Part shown: positions 38,079 through 47,389 of the stretch, piece after piece
Layout of the letters: each line of letters starts with the position of its first letter
Position numbering within the stretch: the first letter of the stretch is position 1
Source of the DNA: Pirellulaceae bacterium
GTDB lineage: Bacteria; Planctomycetota; Planctomycetia; Pirellulales; Pirellulaceae
Direction of reading: 5' to 3'
Length of the DNA: 64,000 bases
NCBI GenBank assembly: GCA_028280445.1
Contig: JANQLU010000098.1
Coordinates: 62,001 to 126,000 of the forward strand
Notes under the pieces: model-generated
Seen by the model: only the letters and a program-made list of their open reading frames with translations
Told to the model about the DNA's origin: nothing
The model's database searches: none
Made by a program: the position numbers and the translations under genes

Positions 38079-38158
38079 GGGGTCGGGAGTCTTTTCTCAT
38101 TCATGAATGTTCAACCGCTATTCAAACGTTGACTAATTGAGAAAAGACTCCCGACCCC
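38079..38158. repeat. Right REP palindrome of the RAYT unit
   Basis: Perfect 19-base arms, GGGGTCGGGAGTCTTTTCT at 38079-38097 and its complement at 38140-38158, with a 42-base interior that differs from that of the left pair. It stops 14 bases before the stop codon of the immunity gene. Confidence 0.95.
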
Positions 38159-38172
38159 TTTTCTTATCCTTT

Positions 38173-38634
38173 TCATTCGTCAACTGCTCGACAAGCTTCC
38201 AAAAATTCGAAAATGTTTTCTGCCAAAAAGAAAATCCGTTCATCGTGTGCAAACTTTAAATAAATCGTTCCAGAATCATCCTGTTGCGTGGACACTAGTG
38301 GCATACTTCCCATCGCGGTATATCCGATTGGTAATAACCGAGGTGGAACATTGTTTTCAAAGATCTCTAGATCTTCGTGGCGACCTAGTTCCGCAACTGG
38401 AATTTGGGCATTTACTCCTGATATGAAATCCAATCGTTCGGCTCTTTGAGCATTGCCAATTTTAATCGTAAATTCAAGATCTTTGAAAAATCCGCCATTA
38501 TGTTGAAGGATAAACCTGCGCAAAGACTCCGGTAATTTGACTCCAATTCTCGACTCCAATTCCAACACTTGTTTCTCACTTGGAATTAGAAATTGAGTAC
38601 TTACGTGAGATTTATAAATAAATTCGATGTCCAT
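38173..38634 (-). CDS. SMI1/KNR4 (SUKH) family immunity protein
   Basis: 153 residues. The SUKH-1 pattern is seen in PSEKQVLELESRIGVKLPESLRRFILQHNGGFF and in the acidic end (FLAENIFEFLEACRAVDE). SUKH proteins neutralise diverse nuclease toxins delivered by contact-dependent or secreted systems. Its start lies 11 bp after the stop of the RHS toxin gene on the same strand, which is the classic toxin-immunity order. The RAYT unit lies just beyond its 3' end. Confidence 0.85.
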   Translation of the reverse strand: MDIEFIYKSHVSTQFLIPSEKQVLELESRIGVKLPESLRRFILQHNGGFFKDLEFTIKIGNAQRAERLDFISGVNAQIPVAELGRHEDLEIFENNVPPRLLPIGYTAMGSMPLVSTQQDDSGTIYLKFAHDERIFFLAENIFEFLEACRAVDE

Positions 38635-38645
38635 CGTTCAATAAT

Positions 38646-41600
38646 TCAGCTCATATTCCAAGGCTCAAAGCCAGAATTATAGTACATCGTCGGACCATCT
38701 TCATCGATATGTCCAATCGTTCGACCGAAACGATCTGTAATTGGAATTGAATGTCTATGTGTGCCTGGTTTGAACCTTGGCTTTCTAAATAAAGTGCCAC
38801 GGATAAATTTGCCCCACTTTCGTTCAGCTCGAAGCTTGAACTGCTCGGCCTGCGCCCAGGAAATACTTTGTGTTTGTCCTGCTTTTGGGCCAGCTACATA
38901 TTTTTTCCAAGGTTTCGCACCAAATAATCCTACTACGGGTTTGTGAACGGTAAATACCGAGTCACGTTCGGTATAGTAATAGAGCTTGAAATTGGATTCT
39001 TGATATTTCAATCCACCAACACCGGCGTACTCTGCTGCATCCCGGATTGTCATATAGACGTCAAGTACAGCAAGTCCTCTCGCTCTGATCCTATTCGCGC
39101 GCGTTGCGGCTCTGTGCGGGGCAGCAGGTCCTTTATGTGCTACTCGTTTATGAAAATCTGTTTCTACTAGCTCGAGTTTTGTAGAGCCTTCACCTCCTGC
39201 ATGATGCCATGTGTACCCGTCTGGTTTAGTCCAACTGTTGTCATTTAACAGTTTTCTCATTGCGTCACGTGCCGCTATATCGTCACTGCCAGTTACTGTA
39301 GCACCAACAGTTGAGATATCGACAGTGGCCGACTTTGCGTTACCTTTGTAGTAATACTGATCTGGAAATCCTCCCACTGCGATATGTCCATTTTCAAATT
39401 TGACTTCAAGACCAACGATGTTTCGGCTGCGATTTTCGGCATTATCTTCGTATCTAAAAGTACCATTGCCTCTTTCTCCCTCGATCCAATTGCCACGACT
39501 GTCTGCAGGCAACCGCATCTTCTGATCTGGAATAGTGCCGAATTCGACATCATTCTCGGTCCCCGTTGGGTCCATGCCATTTGGCGAGAAGTATCCTGCA
39601 TAGAGACTCGCGCCGTCGACATAACCTTTTGGATCACGGTTGAGGAATTGGCCTTGCGCCGGATAGTAAAAACGTGCGCGGAAGTAGTATTTCTCGAAGT
39701 CCGAGTGATAGAAGCGGCCCGTGTACATGAACGGGTTGTTCATGTTGCTTGACGAACGAACAGTGGTGCCGTTGGCTGCCAAAATGGTCGTGTTGCCATA
39801 CGCATCGTAGGCGTAGCGCTCACGGATCGAACCGTCATGGTGCGTCACGGCGGCAATGCTCATCTGCGCGTTGCGATGGTAGTAGAATAAATTCCAGTTG
39901 GAACTTGTTCGACGATCCAACGCAATCGGTTCGTCGATGTAGGAACCGTAAATATATTTGCGACGCGGATTAGTGAGTCCGGCAGCCTGGTTATATTCGG
40001 CAATTAGTTGAGAACCGGCGCAGATGTAATACATCCAGCTGTTGCCGGTTTTCTTGTACGCAATCCGCCGTCCCAACGCATCGTATTTTTGTTGGTAGTC
40101 GTTGGTGCCATTGTCATCTTCATCGATGTATCGCAGTTTATTGTCGAAATCGTAAATGTGGCGACGCCCTTGATCGTCTTTGACCATATTGCCTTTGGCG
40201 TCATATTCAAATTTTTGCACACCATCGATATGGGTCAGTTCGTGAGCATCGTTGTAGGTTCGGTTTTCAGACGTACCGTTGACTGAATAATTTGTCCAAT
40301 CACCAACCATTGAACGAACCCAGGCAAGATTGCGACTGCCATCCGCTCTGTTCCAAACTGTAATTCGATTTTCTTTGTCATAACCCGAGCTGCTGAATCC
40401 CCACGGCAGCATCGTGCCTGTGATGTTCTCTGCCGTCTTGTTTTTGTTGGCGTCGTAGGTATAAGCGAAACTCGTGATTCCCGAGATATCGATCGTGGAA
40501 ATCATGTTGTCTCGATCGGCGCCGTTTTCGCGGTATGTATAAGTCGCCGTTTTTCCGTTGCCCGTAACACAAGTCTTCAGCCGCGCTGCATCATCATAAG
40601 TTCGGGTCTCAATCAACGCTCCCTTGTATCTGGTTTCGAACAAACTCCAACGAGGCGTATAATTGCGTTCGCAGATCGTGCCGTCTGGATAAGTCAGCTT
40701 GATGAGGCGACTGTTGGTGTCGTACTCGTTGATGATTTCATAAGTCTTGTTGTTGGCCAACAAACGCTCTTTCCACTTGCGGCCCGCTTTGTCGTAATCA
40801 AATTCACAAGTATTGGTGTACCGCCCGCTGGTCGCGCTTTTGATTCGATTGACACCGTCGTAGTCGAACGAGTCTGTGTCAACGACCGTGTTGTGGTCGC
40901 CATGCGCAAAGTATTCCCGTTGTTTCGTGCGGTTGGCGATGTCGTAAGTAAATTTGACCAGGTCACCCGCCTGATCAATCCGCTTGACCATTCGGCGAGA
41001 GCTGTCGTATTCACTGATTTCGATAATGCCGTAACCGGCATCGCCGGGACTGGTTCCGTCAACGTGGTCGGGATAGATGATCTTTCGGAGCAGGTTTCGT
41101 TCGTCATACTCATAGCGGGTAATGTTCCCGACACCATTTTCCTGATCCGCGTCTTCGATCGAGATAATGTTGTTATTTTGATCGTAGGCATATTTGGTGA
41201 TTCCTCCGAGACGATCCATAACTTCGCTCACTCGATCGCGCGCATCGTAGACATAAGTGGTGATATGCGAGCGGGCGTCGGTAACCGTTTTGGTATTGCC
41301 ATTTGCGTCATACGTGGCCTGAGTTTCATCTCCCCACGTGTCGATCGACGAAGTCAAACGATTCAAGCCGTCAAATGTATTCGCGCGGATGCCAACACCT
41401 TCGGGATCGAGCACCGACAACACATTGGTGTTAGCGTCATATTCGTACGCTGTAATTTTGCTGAGTGCATCCAGCGTTTGGATTGTTCTGCCAAGTCGAT
41501 CGACGTGTACTCGGTCCGTGTTTCCGTCGGCGTCAATCGAAACGGTTTCGACACATTCTCCAAAACCTGGCACGTTCACGATGTTGTCATATTGCATGCA

Positions 41601-44600
41601 TGACCAACTGATCAACGACTGGCCGTCGTCGCGATCGAGCACGGCATTCATAACGGGACGATTCAGACAATCGTAGATCGTAACGCTGAGTTCCAGTTCA
41701 TGGTTGATTCGAACAACAGCGCGCCCGTCGGCGTCATTATCGAAAGTAATGTCCGCACCACCTTGCGCAATTGGCTCAGCTAGCTTGGTTAGACAATCCG
41801 TGAGATTGACGGTTGGTCCACCAAATTCAGGAGTGATTCCGGTCGCGCTGTCGAGGCCGACACCGTCAGCCAGGTCTTCGTCGTAGAGCGACTGTCGAGT
41901 AAATCCATCGGCCGAACCAATGTTGGCAATCTCTGGTTTTTCGGGGTCAATCGCCGGACAATTGATGTTCCAGACAGTGGCACCAGACATACGCTGAAGG
42001 TTGTCCAGGCGAATGGTTTGTTCCTGTTCCGTTTCGTTGTCAACCAAGTCGGTTGTTCCATTGGCGTCCGCATTGGTAACGATGTTGTCGACACCGGGGG
42101 CCAAATGTGTTCGGTTTCCCCCGTGGTCGGTGTTCTCAAATACTCCAGGAGGCGTCGACAGATTCACGAGGTCGGTTTCGCGGCCTCGGCCCATGAATCG
42201 CCCCGTTTTAATATGGGGACAGTAGAGAATGCCACCTTGCCCTTCGATCGATGAATCGGGGCGCGGGTCCGTATGCCATTTGAGGTTTTTGTCGAGATAG
42301 TATTTGATCGAGGTTTCAGATAATTCACTGCTGATCGGCGCATCGGTCATTTGGCAGACCAGGTTGCGCCCGTTGTATTGGAATTTTTCAAACGATTTTC
42401 CAGAGCCCTGAGGATCCACTGCTGAGGATGAAAAATATCTCGGCTTACGTTTTTCGAGAATATTGTTGGCTTTGTCGTAAACAGTCTCCGATTGAATTTC
42501 TTCGTTGAGACCGAGTGCGTATTTATTCCTAAAATTACGTCCCCGCCAATCGTATTCATGAGAGGAGTCGATTTCTCGTCGATCTGTCACGTCGGTCACT
42601 TGCCCTTCGACATCCGTATCATGTTCGACGATGACGTAGGGTGCGTTGCGATCGGGATTCACTCTGTTGAGCGTCGGAGAAGTTTTAATATTGACCGTGA
42701 CGACGGAACGAATGGAAGTGTTAGAAGTTGCTTCGGTTACAGTACGTTGGTTGTAGCGCGTGGGGAGATAGTACGAGTTGTAAGTGCGCCGACCGTATGG
42801 ATCCTCGTCGTAAAAACGCAGGCTGTTTTCATAAACTGTCTTTGATACGAGCGGGGTAGAGTTTGCATCCGGCGTCACGCGAGTTTCGACAACGCGGTTC
42901 ACTGCATCGTATTCGTAATGCGTAATCGAACCGTTAACGTTGATTGTTTCGGGAAGCGACGTTCCGCTGAGATACGTATATTCCGTTTTGACTTGTTCGT
43001 TGGGGTCGTTACAAGCGACTTCGGAGCCCGCTTCTATTTTGGCCACGCCAACGATTTTTTCGGTGACACGGCAAAGATTGTCGTACTGGAACCGTGTAAA
43101 AATCCCACGGCGATCTTTGTAACGATAGATTTGCCCTTGCGGTGCGTTAGCTCCGTCGCCGTATTCAAATTTTTCGGTCGAGCCGTCCGCATAAGTGATT
43201 TCGATGACTCGGTTAAGCGCGTCGTAAGTGTAAACTTTTGCGTCTCGAGTTCCCGACGTCGTTCCATAGTCGTAAGGTTCGGTGATTTTTTCCAAACGAA
43301 CATGCGCATCATAGGTATACGTATTCCAGTTTCTTTCGCCACCCGATTCGTCAGCTGGAGCTGTGACTTTTTGGATGGTTCCGTCACCGTAATAGGAAAA
43401 GTCGGTTCGATTGCCGAGCGGGTCTTGGGTAAAAACTAATTGTCCTTTGAGGACACCGCTGTCGTGGTAATCCGCCAAGTAAGTTGCGGTGATATTCGGG
43501 TCGCTCTGATCGGCTGCCGGATCGTCATCAGGGTCGTCGTTGAACATTCCAACGATGCGTTGTTCAACATTGCCGCATGCGTCGTGAACGTATTTTGTAA
43601 CACGCCCCAGGCGATCTCGATAACGTTCGATTTTTTTGTCGTCGTTGTAAGCCCATGATTCAAAAACAGTCTCGGCTGGAATGTCTTCTTCCAGTGTTCG
43701 CTTCGTCAAAAACCCATCCAGGTCGTAGTCACAATCGATCCAGGTACCTTGGCGGGTTCGACGGTCGGTTGGTAATCCCAACGTGAATTGCTTTAGCGTC
43801 CCATTGATCGAACCTCCACCCCCCTGGCCGATTCCGCCAGTGGGCTCAAACGAATTTTCCTCGTATTCTAAAACTGTTCCTCCAACGGGAGCGACAAAAC
43901 TGATCGACACACCTTGCTCAACTACCATGATCGAGTGGTTGCCCACCAACATCGAATCTCTGTCCTCTTCGGTGGCGTCGGGAATAATCTCCAGTAATCT
44001 TTCCGACTCGTCCTGACTGAAAATCCCGATGATCGAGTTTGCCGGTTGGGCGACGATATGAGTTCTCAATTCGCGAACATCCAACGAGTATCTATATTTT
44101 CGTTGACAGACGGTGGGACTGTTGATCTCGAAATCCAACGTGCGATCGTCGTGATCAACTACCACGTTGTTGGTCCAATTCCAGAGCGTTCCTACCGACA
44201 CCTGAGAAATGTGGACGCCGTTGTAGCTGACCGATGCCGTCGTTCCGTTTGGCAAAATAATCGAAGTAATGGCTTCGCGACCACCAACCACTTGCCCATA
44301 CTGATATTTGATGACGCGTGAAAACCGATCCGTTATCGTATCAATTTCGAATGTGTTATCGTTGTGGTAGGTGATTTCATAGCCTTGCTGATCCAGGTTG
44401 ACCCATTTGACGAGCCGGTATTCGGCGTCGTATTCCTCGTCTTGGTCGTCATCTCCTGCAAAATCGAAATCAAAACGTTCGAACGTCATGATCTCTCCGC
44501 TCTGCCGTTCGATTTCGAGCTTAGTGGCGTCTTTGATTGCCGTCACCAGATTGTTGTTGTCATCCAGTAGCCGCGCTTCCTTGATAGCGCCGACTTCGTC

Positions 44601-45560
44601 ATAGAGTTTTCCGTCTAAAGCTCCTTCGGTCAGTCCCGCTTCGACTTCGTCTTGCGATGGTATGATATCTTCAAAGGTAAACACACGCCCGGTGGGAACA
44701 TCGACAAATCGCAACATGGCTTTGGGGGGATTCATCGCCGGTTGCCAATCCACCATAAAACCATGAGCCGAGGAATCGAAAATCGTAAAAAACCCGAGCC
44801 CCAGGTTCGACTGATAGACCATGTTTTCAGCGCAGGCAAACCAACTAAATGGAACAGTTCCAGCGTCAGCTTCGTTCGGAACAATTCCCAAACTGAAAGT
44901 TTCGCGATTTTGTTGATACCGTGAGGGATCGCTAAACGCGGTGTCGCCCGTATTCCCGATGTTTTCGAGGACTCCGGCAACCGGATATAAATCATTGCGA
45001 CAAGTCGTTGGCAAAGGCGTCGCTCCAACTTCTGCAACTCCGTCGCCACCCACAACAAATCCATCCTGAGCCCAGATCACCGGCGGATCGAAATCGTAAT
45101 CGAAGCGAAAATTGGTAAAAAAGTTGCTAAAAGTCGTACCATCGCCAACCTCAAAGACAACGAAATAGTCACCGTAGGGGTATCGCAGGTCGACTCGAAT
45201 CGTGTACTGAGGTGGCGGATCACCTGGGTTTACTGGGCCAGCGCGTTTGTTTTGATCGATTTCAAATCCATCTTGCTCCTCGGCATACTTTCCTTCGTAG
45301 CGACCACCTGTGAGCGGCGGTCCCCAGACACGAACGACGTGGACACAAGGAGCAATCGAACCGGTCGGAATATCCTGGTAGAGTTCATAGGTAATATCAA
45401 CTTTTGTTCCACCCGCATGAACGACATTGATAATGTCACCCGCCAGTCCACCACCACCGCCTGGAGGTGGCGATTGCGCAACGAGAGTTGCATTCAAGCT
45501 AAATAGTCCAGCCCAACAGATGATCAACGCAAGAATTTTAGAAAGGAAATAACGGGTCAT
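38646..45560 (-). CDS. RHS/YD-repeat polymorphic toxin with WHH nuclease-like module
   Basis: 2304 residues from ATG 45560; an in-frame TTG 12 bases upstream is less likely. Signal peptide (LSKILALIICWAGLFSLNATLVAQ), then a beta-rich N-region, then several dozen YD-repeats (e.g. RFQYDNLCRVTEKIV, YDNLNR-like YDALNRVIEITY) that form a shell around the toxin. The RHS core ends at FLNRDPKGYVDGASLYAGYFSPNGMDPTG. The roughly 300-residue variable tip (about 38646-39570) has the WHH motif (TWHHAGGEGSTKLELVETDFHKRVAHKG; near residue 2118) of the HNH/ENDO VII nuclease superfamily. Unusually, about 150 further residues follow it, ending HRHSIPITDRFGRTIGHIDED. Secretion route is not visible. Likely targets competitors' DNA. 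Confidence 0.88.
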   Translation of the reverse strand: MTRYFLSKILALIICWAGLFSLNATLVAQSPPPGGGGGLAGDIINVVHAGGTKVDITYELYQDIPTGSIAPCVHVVRVWGPPLTGGRYEGKYAEEQDGFEIDQNKRAGPVNPGDPPPQYTIRVDLRYPYGDYFVVFEVGDGTTFSNFFTNFRFDYDFDPPVIWAQDGFVVGGDGVAEVGATPLPTTCRNDLYPVAGVLENIGNTGDTAFSDPSRYQQNRETFSLGIVPNEADAGTVPFSWFACAENMVYQSNLGLGFFTIFDSSAHGFMVDWQPAMNPPKAMLRFVDVPTGRVFTFEDIIPSQDEVEAGLTEGALDGKLYDEVGAIKEARLLDDNNNLVTAIKDATKLEIERQSGEIMTFERFDFDFAGDDDQDEEYDAEYRLVKWVNLDQQGYEITYHNDNTFEIDTITDRFSRVIKYQYGQVVGGREAITSIILPNGTTASVSYNGVHISQVSVGTLWNWTNNVVVDHDDRTLDFEINSPTVCQRKYRYSLDVRELRTHIVAQPANSIIGIFSQDESERLLEIIPDATEEDRDSMLVGNHSIMVVEQGVSISFVAPVGGTVLEYEENSFEPTGGIGQGGGGSINGTLKQFTLGLPTDRRTRQGTWIDCDYDLDGFLTKRTLEEDIPAETVFESWAYNDDKKIERYRDRLGRVTKYVHDACGNVEQRIVGMFNDDPDDDPAADQSDPNITATYLADYHDSGVLKGQLVFTQDPLGNRTDFSYYGDGTIQKVTAPADESGGERNWNTYTYDAHVRLEKITEPYDYGTTSGTRDAKVYTYDALNRVIEITYADGSTEKFEYGDGANAPQGQIYRYKDRRGIFTRFQYDNLCRVTEKIVGVAKIEAGSEVACNDPNEQVKTEYTYLSGTSLPETINVNGSITHYEYDAVNRVVETRVTPDANSTPLVSKTVYENSLRFYDEDPYGRRTYNSYYLPTRYNQRTVTEATSNTSIRSVVTVNIKTSPTLNRVNPDRNAPYVIVEHDTDVEGQVTDVTDRREIDSSHEYDWRGRNFRNKYALGLNEEIQSETVYDKANNILEKRKPRYFSSSAVDPQGSGKSFEKFQYNGRNLVCQMTDAPISSELSETSIKYYLDKNLKWHTDPRPDSSIEGQGGILYCPHIKTGRFMGRGRETDLVNLSTPPGVFENTDHGGNRTHLAPGVDNIVTNADANGTTDLVDNETEQEQTIRLDNLQRMSGATVWNINCPAIDPEKPEIANIGSADGFTRQSLYDEDLADGVGLDSATGITPEFGGPTVNLTDCLTKLAEPIAQGGADITFDNDADGRAVVRINHELELSVTIYDCLNRPVMNAVLDRDDGQSLISWSCMQYDNIVNVPGFGECVETVSIDADGNTDRVHVDRLGRTIQTLDALSKITAYEYDANTNVLSVLDPEGVGIRANTFDGLNRLTSSIDTWGDETQATYDANGNTKTVTDARSHITTYVYDARDRVSEVMDRLGGITKYAYDQNNNIISIEDADQENGVGNITRYEYDERNLLRKIIYPDHVDGTSPGDAGYGIIEISEYDSSRRMVKRIDQAGDLVKFTYDIANRTKQREYFAHGDHNTVVDTDSFDYDGVNRIKSATSGRYTNTCEFDYDKAGRKWKERLLANNKTYEIINEYDTNSRLIKLTYPDGTICERNYTPRWSLFETRYKGALIETRTYDDAARLKTCVTGNGKTATYTYRENGADRDNMISTIDISGITSFAYTYDANKNKTAENITGTMLPWGFSSSGYDKENRITVWNRADGSRNLAWVRSMVGDWTNYSVNGTSENRTYNDAHELTHIDGVQKFEYDAKGNMVKDDQGRRHIYDFDNKLRYIDEDDNGTNDYQQKYDALGRRIAYKKTGNSWMYYICAGSQLIAEYNQAAGLTNPRRKYIYGSYIDEPIALDRRTSSNWNLFYYHRNAQMSIAAVTHHDGSIRERYAYDAYGNTTILAANGTTVRSSSNMNNPFMYTGRFYHSDFEKYYFRARFYYPAQGQFLNRDPKGYVDGASLYAGYFSPNGMDPTGTENDVEFGTIPDQKMRLPADSRGNWIEGERGNGTFRYEDNAENRSRNIVGLEVKFENGHIAVGGFPDQYYYKGNAKSATVDISTVGATVTGSDDIAARDAMRKLLNDNSWTKPDGYTWHHAGGEGSTKLELVETDFHKRVAHKGPAAPHRAATRANRIRARGLAVLDVYMTIRDAAEYAGVGGLKYQESNFKLYYYTERDSVFTVHKPVVGLFGAKPWKKYVAGPKAGQTQSISWAQAEQFKLRAERKWGKFIRGTLFRKPRFKPGTHRHSIPITDRFGRTIGHIDEDGPTMYYNSGFEPWNMS

Positions 45561-45603
45561 GATTATTCTCAACCAGTAAGTGTTTATTGTCTTTTGCTTG
45601 TTT

Positions 45604-46431
45604 TCAGTTTGGTAAAACGACTTTGATCAGGTACTTTGCTTGTCCTCGACGGGTAGGCGAACCGGCGACGATATCGATATATCCGCGCGTACCTGGCGTG
45701 GCTTTGAAACGCGCCGTTGCTAAACCGTTTTCATCAGCTTGCACCGTGATTGCCGGCAGCTGATTTTCAAATTGCCCCAGCCGTGGCGAATAGAAAGTCA
45801 CCGGCATATTGGGTTCTACACGTGTTTTGAGAACAGCGGTTTCACCGCGAAGCACTTCGTGGTATTGCTGCCCTATCTCTTTGATGCGAGGTGCGTCGCT
45901 TCCTGATGGAAGATTTTGAAATGCACGCCCTGGCTCAAAAATATTGAGATACGCTTGTGGGTCGGCTAAAAACTCATCTCGATTAAAAGGAGCCGGTTCG
46001 AACATGACCGAAAGCCGTTCGGGATGCTTTTTGGAATTGATGGCTTCGGTAATTGATTCAACGTTTTCATTGAGCTGGGGATCCAATAGTGGAGAGCGTC
46101 CTACCCGTGACTTCGAAGCCCGACGACGTTCACGCCGCTTGTCTCTTGCCTCCTGTGCTTTTTTGAGTTTCAACGGAACTTTGTCTACTTTTTTCCAAGC
46201 TCCATCGACGTACTGCCAATATTTTCCCGAGACCATAGGACCCTGTGGTGAATCAGATTGTTGTCGAGTTTGCCGGTTGGACGGACGCAAATCCAACTCT
46301 TGCTCGGCATCTGTCGCAACCGACACACTGCTCCGAAACCAATTGTTTTTTGACGCGAATAACAACAAACAAACGCCAGTAACGCCTGCGAAACAAAACA
46401 CGGCAAAGGTCTTGGTGGATATTTTCTGCAT
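45604..46431 (-). CDS. Membrane-anchored protein upstream of the RHS toxin
   Basis: 275 residues. A single N-terminal membrane helix (FAVFCFAGVTGVCLLLFA) anchors it; there is no Lys/Arg-poor signal cleavage site. A Lys/Arg-rich tract (AQEARDKRRERRRASKSR, about 90-110) is followed by a C-terminal Ig-like or beta-sandwich domain (TVQADENGLATARFKATPGTRGYIDIVAG) resembling surface invasin-like repeats. It starts the transcript on which the RHS gene lies 43 bp later, so it may help display, export or chaperone the toxin (inference). Not recognised as a known family. Confidence 0.65.
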   Translation of the reverse strand: MQKISTKTFAVFCFAGVTGVCLLLFASKNNWFRSSVSVATDAEQELDLRPSNRQTRQQSDSPQGPMVSGKYWQYVDGAWKKVDKVPLKLKKAQEARDKRRERRRASKSRVGRSPLLDPQLNENVESITEAINSKKHPERLSVMFEPAPFNRDEFLADPQAYLNIFEPGRAFQNLPSGSDAPRIKEIGQQYHEVLRGETAVLKTRVEPNMPVTFYSPRLGQFENQLPAITVQADENGLATARFKATPGTRGYIDIVAGSPTRRGQAKYLIKVVLPN

Positions 46432-46829
46432 GATTTTCGATTAGATCTGTGATAGCGAAACTGTGAGACGAAGCGACGATCATCGCTCCATGCACCAAAT
46501 ACACAAGCGCGCACGGTCCCGACAAAAAAAATCAAAAAAAATCCAGAATGCTCGGAGTTTTGAAAATCGAAACTCGGATCCAGCTGGGGAACCATCATCA
46601 AGAACATCGAAAACGAGAAGGTATCATCAAGCGAGAGGTGTGTTGCGAGTTGTTACAATTTTTGAATTGTTGCCGCGAATTTTTTGACAACGGATACTTT
46701 GCCTAATATCGTAGATACACACTTGATTGTTCGTGAAGAAAAATCTGCCTCGTGAATAATCAATTCAACTGCGGTACTCAGTGGTAATGGACATCCATCG
46801 AGTGCTTCGTTGAAAACAAGGCGGCAACT
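46432..46829. other. Divergent region between RHS and sigma/CHAT operons
   Basis: 398 bases with no gene. It contains the promoter-like elements listed at 46655-46712; the part nearer to the RHS side is A-rich (AAAAAAAATCAAAAAAAATC). Confidence 0.6.
46655..46712 (+). promoter_or_regulatory. Candidate promoter and inverted repeat of the sigma/CHAT/kinase operon
   Basis: TTGACA (46684-46689), 17 bases, then TATCGT (46707-46712), a perfect -35 and a 4-of-6 -10. Just upstream is the perfect inverted repeat ACAATT-TTTG-AATTGT (46655-46670), which could be an operator. A more consensus-like TAATAT lies too close (14 bases). The first gene starts about 118 bases after the -10. Confidence 0.4.
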
Positions 46830-47333
46830 ATGATTAACGAAATCCTGACTCGAATTCGACAAGGCTTGTACGCAAAAATTGACACGCCGAGAAATACGGT
46901 GTTTTCCGGCCGCTACGATACATCGGATGTCAAACAGGAAATCCTGATCCAAATTTGGCAAGAAGCTGAATTGGTGGGCATCGAAAACGTTCCCTTGACC
47001 AACGCCTGGTTGCGCTCGGTTTGCCACGGGCACCAATGCAAATTTAAAAAGCATCACGCCGCGCGCAAACGATCGGTGACGCAAGAGCAACAGCCCGCTG
47101 CTAACATTTGCCATCAAGACAACCCGGCAAGCCAAGCGGAAAATCGAGAAGAAGTATCACGCGCGCTATTGGCCGTGAGTACATTGAACGACAAACAACG
47201 CGCCATCTTGCGGTTTCGGATCTTTGAGCAAATGTCGTTCGTCGAAATATCAAATCGTATCGACCTGCCGGAACAAGCGGTCAGGCGACAATATTACCAA
47301 CTGCTGAAACAACTCAAACAATATCTAACGTAG
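46830..47333 (+). CDS. Sigma-70 family (ECF-like) RNA polymerase sigma factor
   Basis: 167 residues. Region 2 is YDTSDVKQEILIQIWQEAELVGIENVPLTNAWLRSVCHGHQCKFKKHHAARKR, with the usual DVKQE and W residues; region 4 is LNDKQRAILRFRIFEQMSFVEISNRIDLPEQAVRRQYYQLLKQL with the helix-turn-helix. Promoter specificity is unknown. AAGG precedes the ATG. It is the first gene of an operon with a TPR-CHAT protein (56 bp later) and a kinase, so those are likely under its control or the sigma factor is controlled by them (inference). Confidence 0.85.
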   Translation: MINEILTRIRQGLYAKIDTPRNTVFSGRYDTSDVKQEILIQIWQEAELVGIENVPLTNAWLRSVCHGHQCKFKKHHAARKRSVTQEQQPAANICHQDNPASQAENREEVSRALLAVSTLNDKQRAILRFRIFEQMSFVEISNRIDLPEQAVRRQYYQLLKQLKQYLT

Positions 47334-47389
47334 TGGCAGTTGGCGGAACATGCATGTTTCCCGCCTGTCACGAAACAGGAGTCGGGTTG

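Noticed and set aside
40893-41603. 236-codon plus-strand frame opposite the RHS gene
   Set aside because: It is a mirror frame of the YD-repeat codons; the RHS frame on the minus strand is continuous and has clear domain content.
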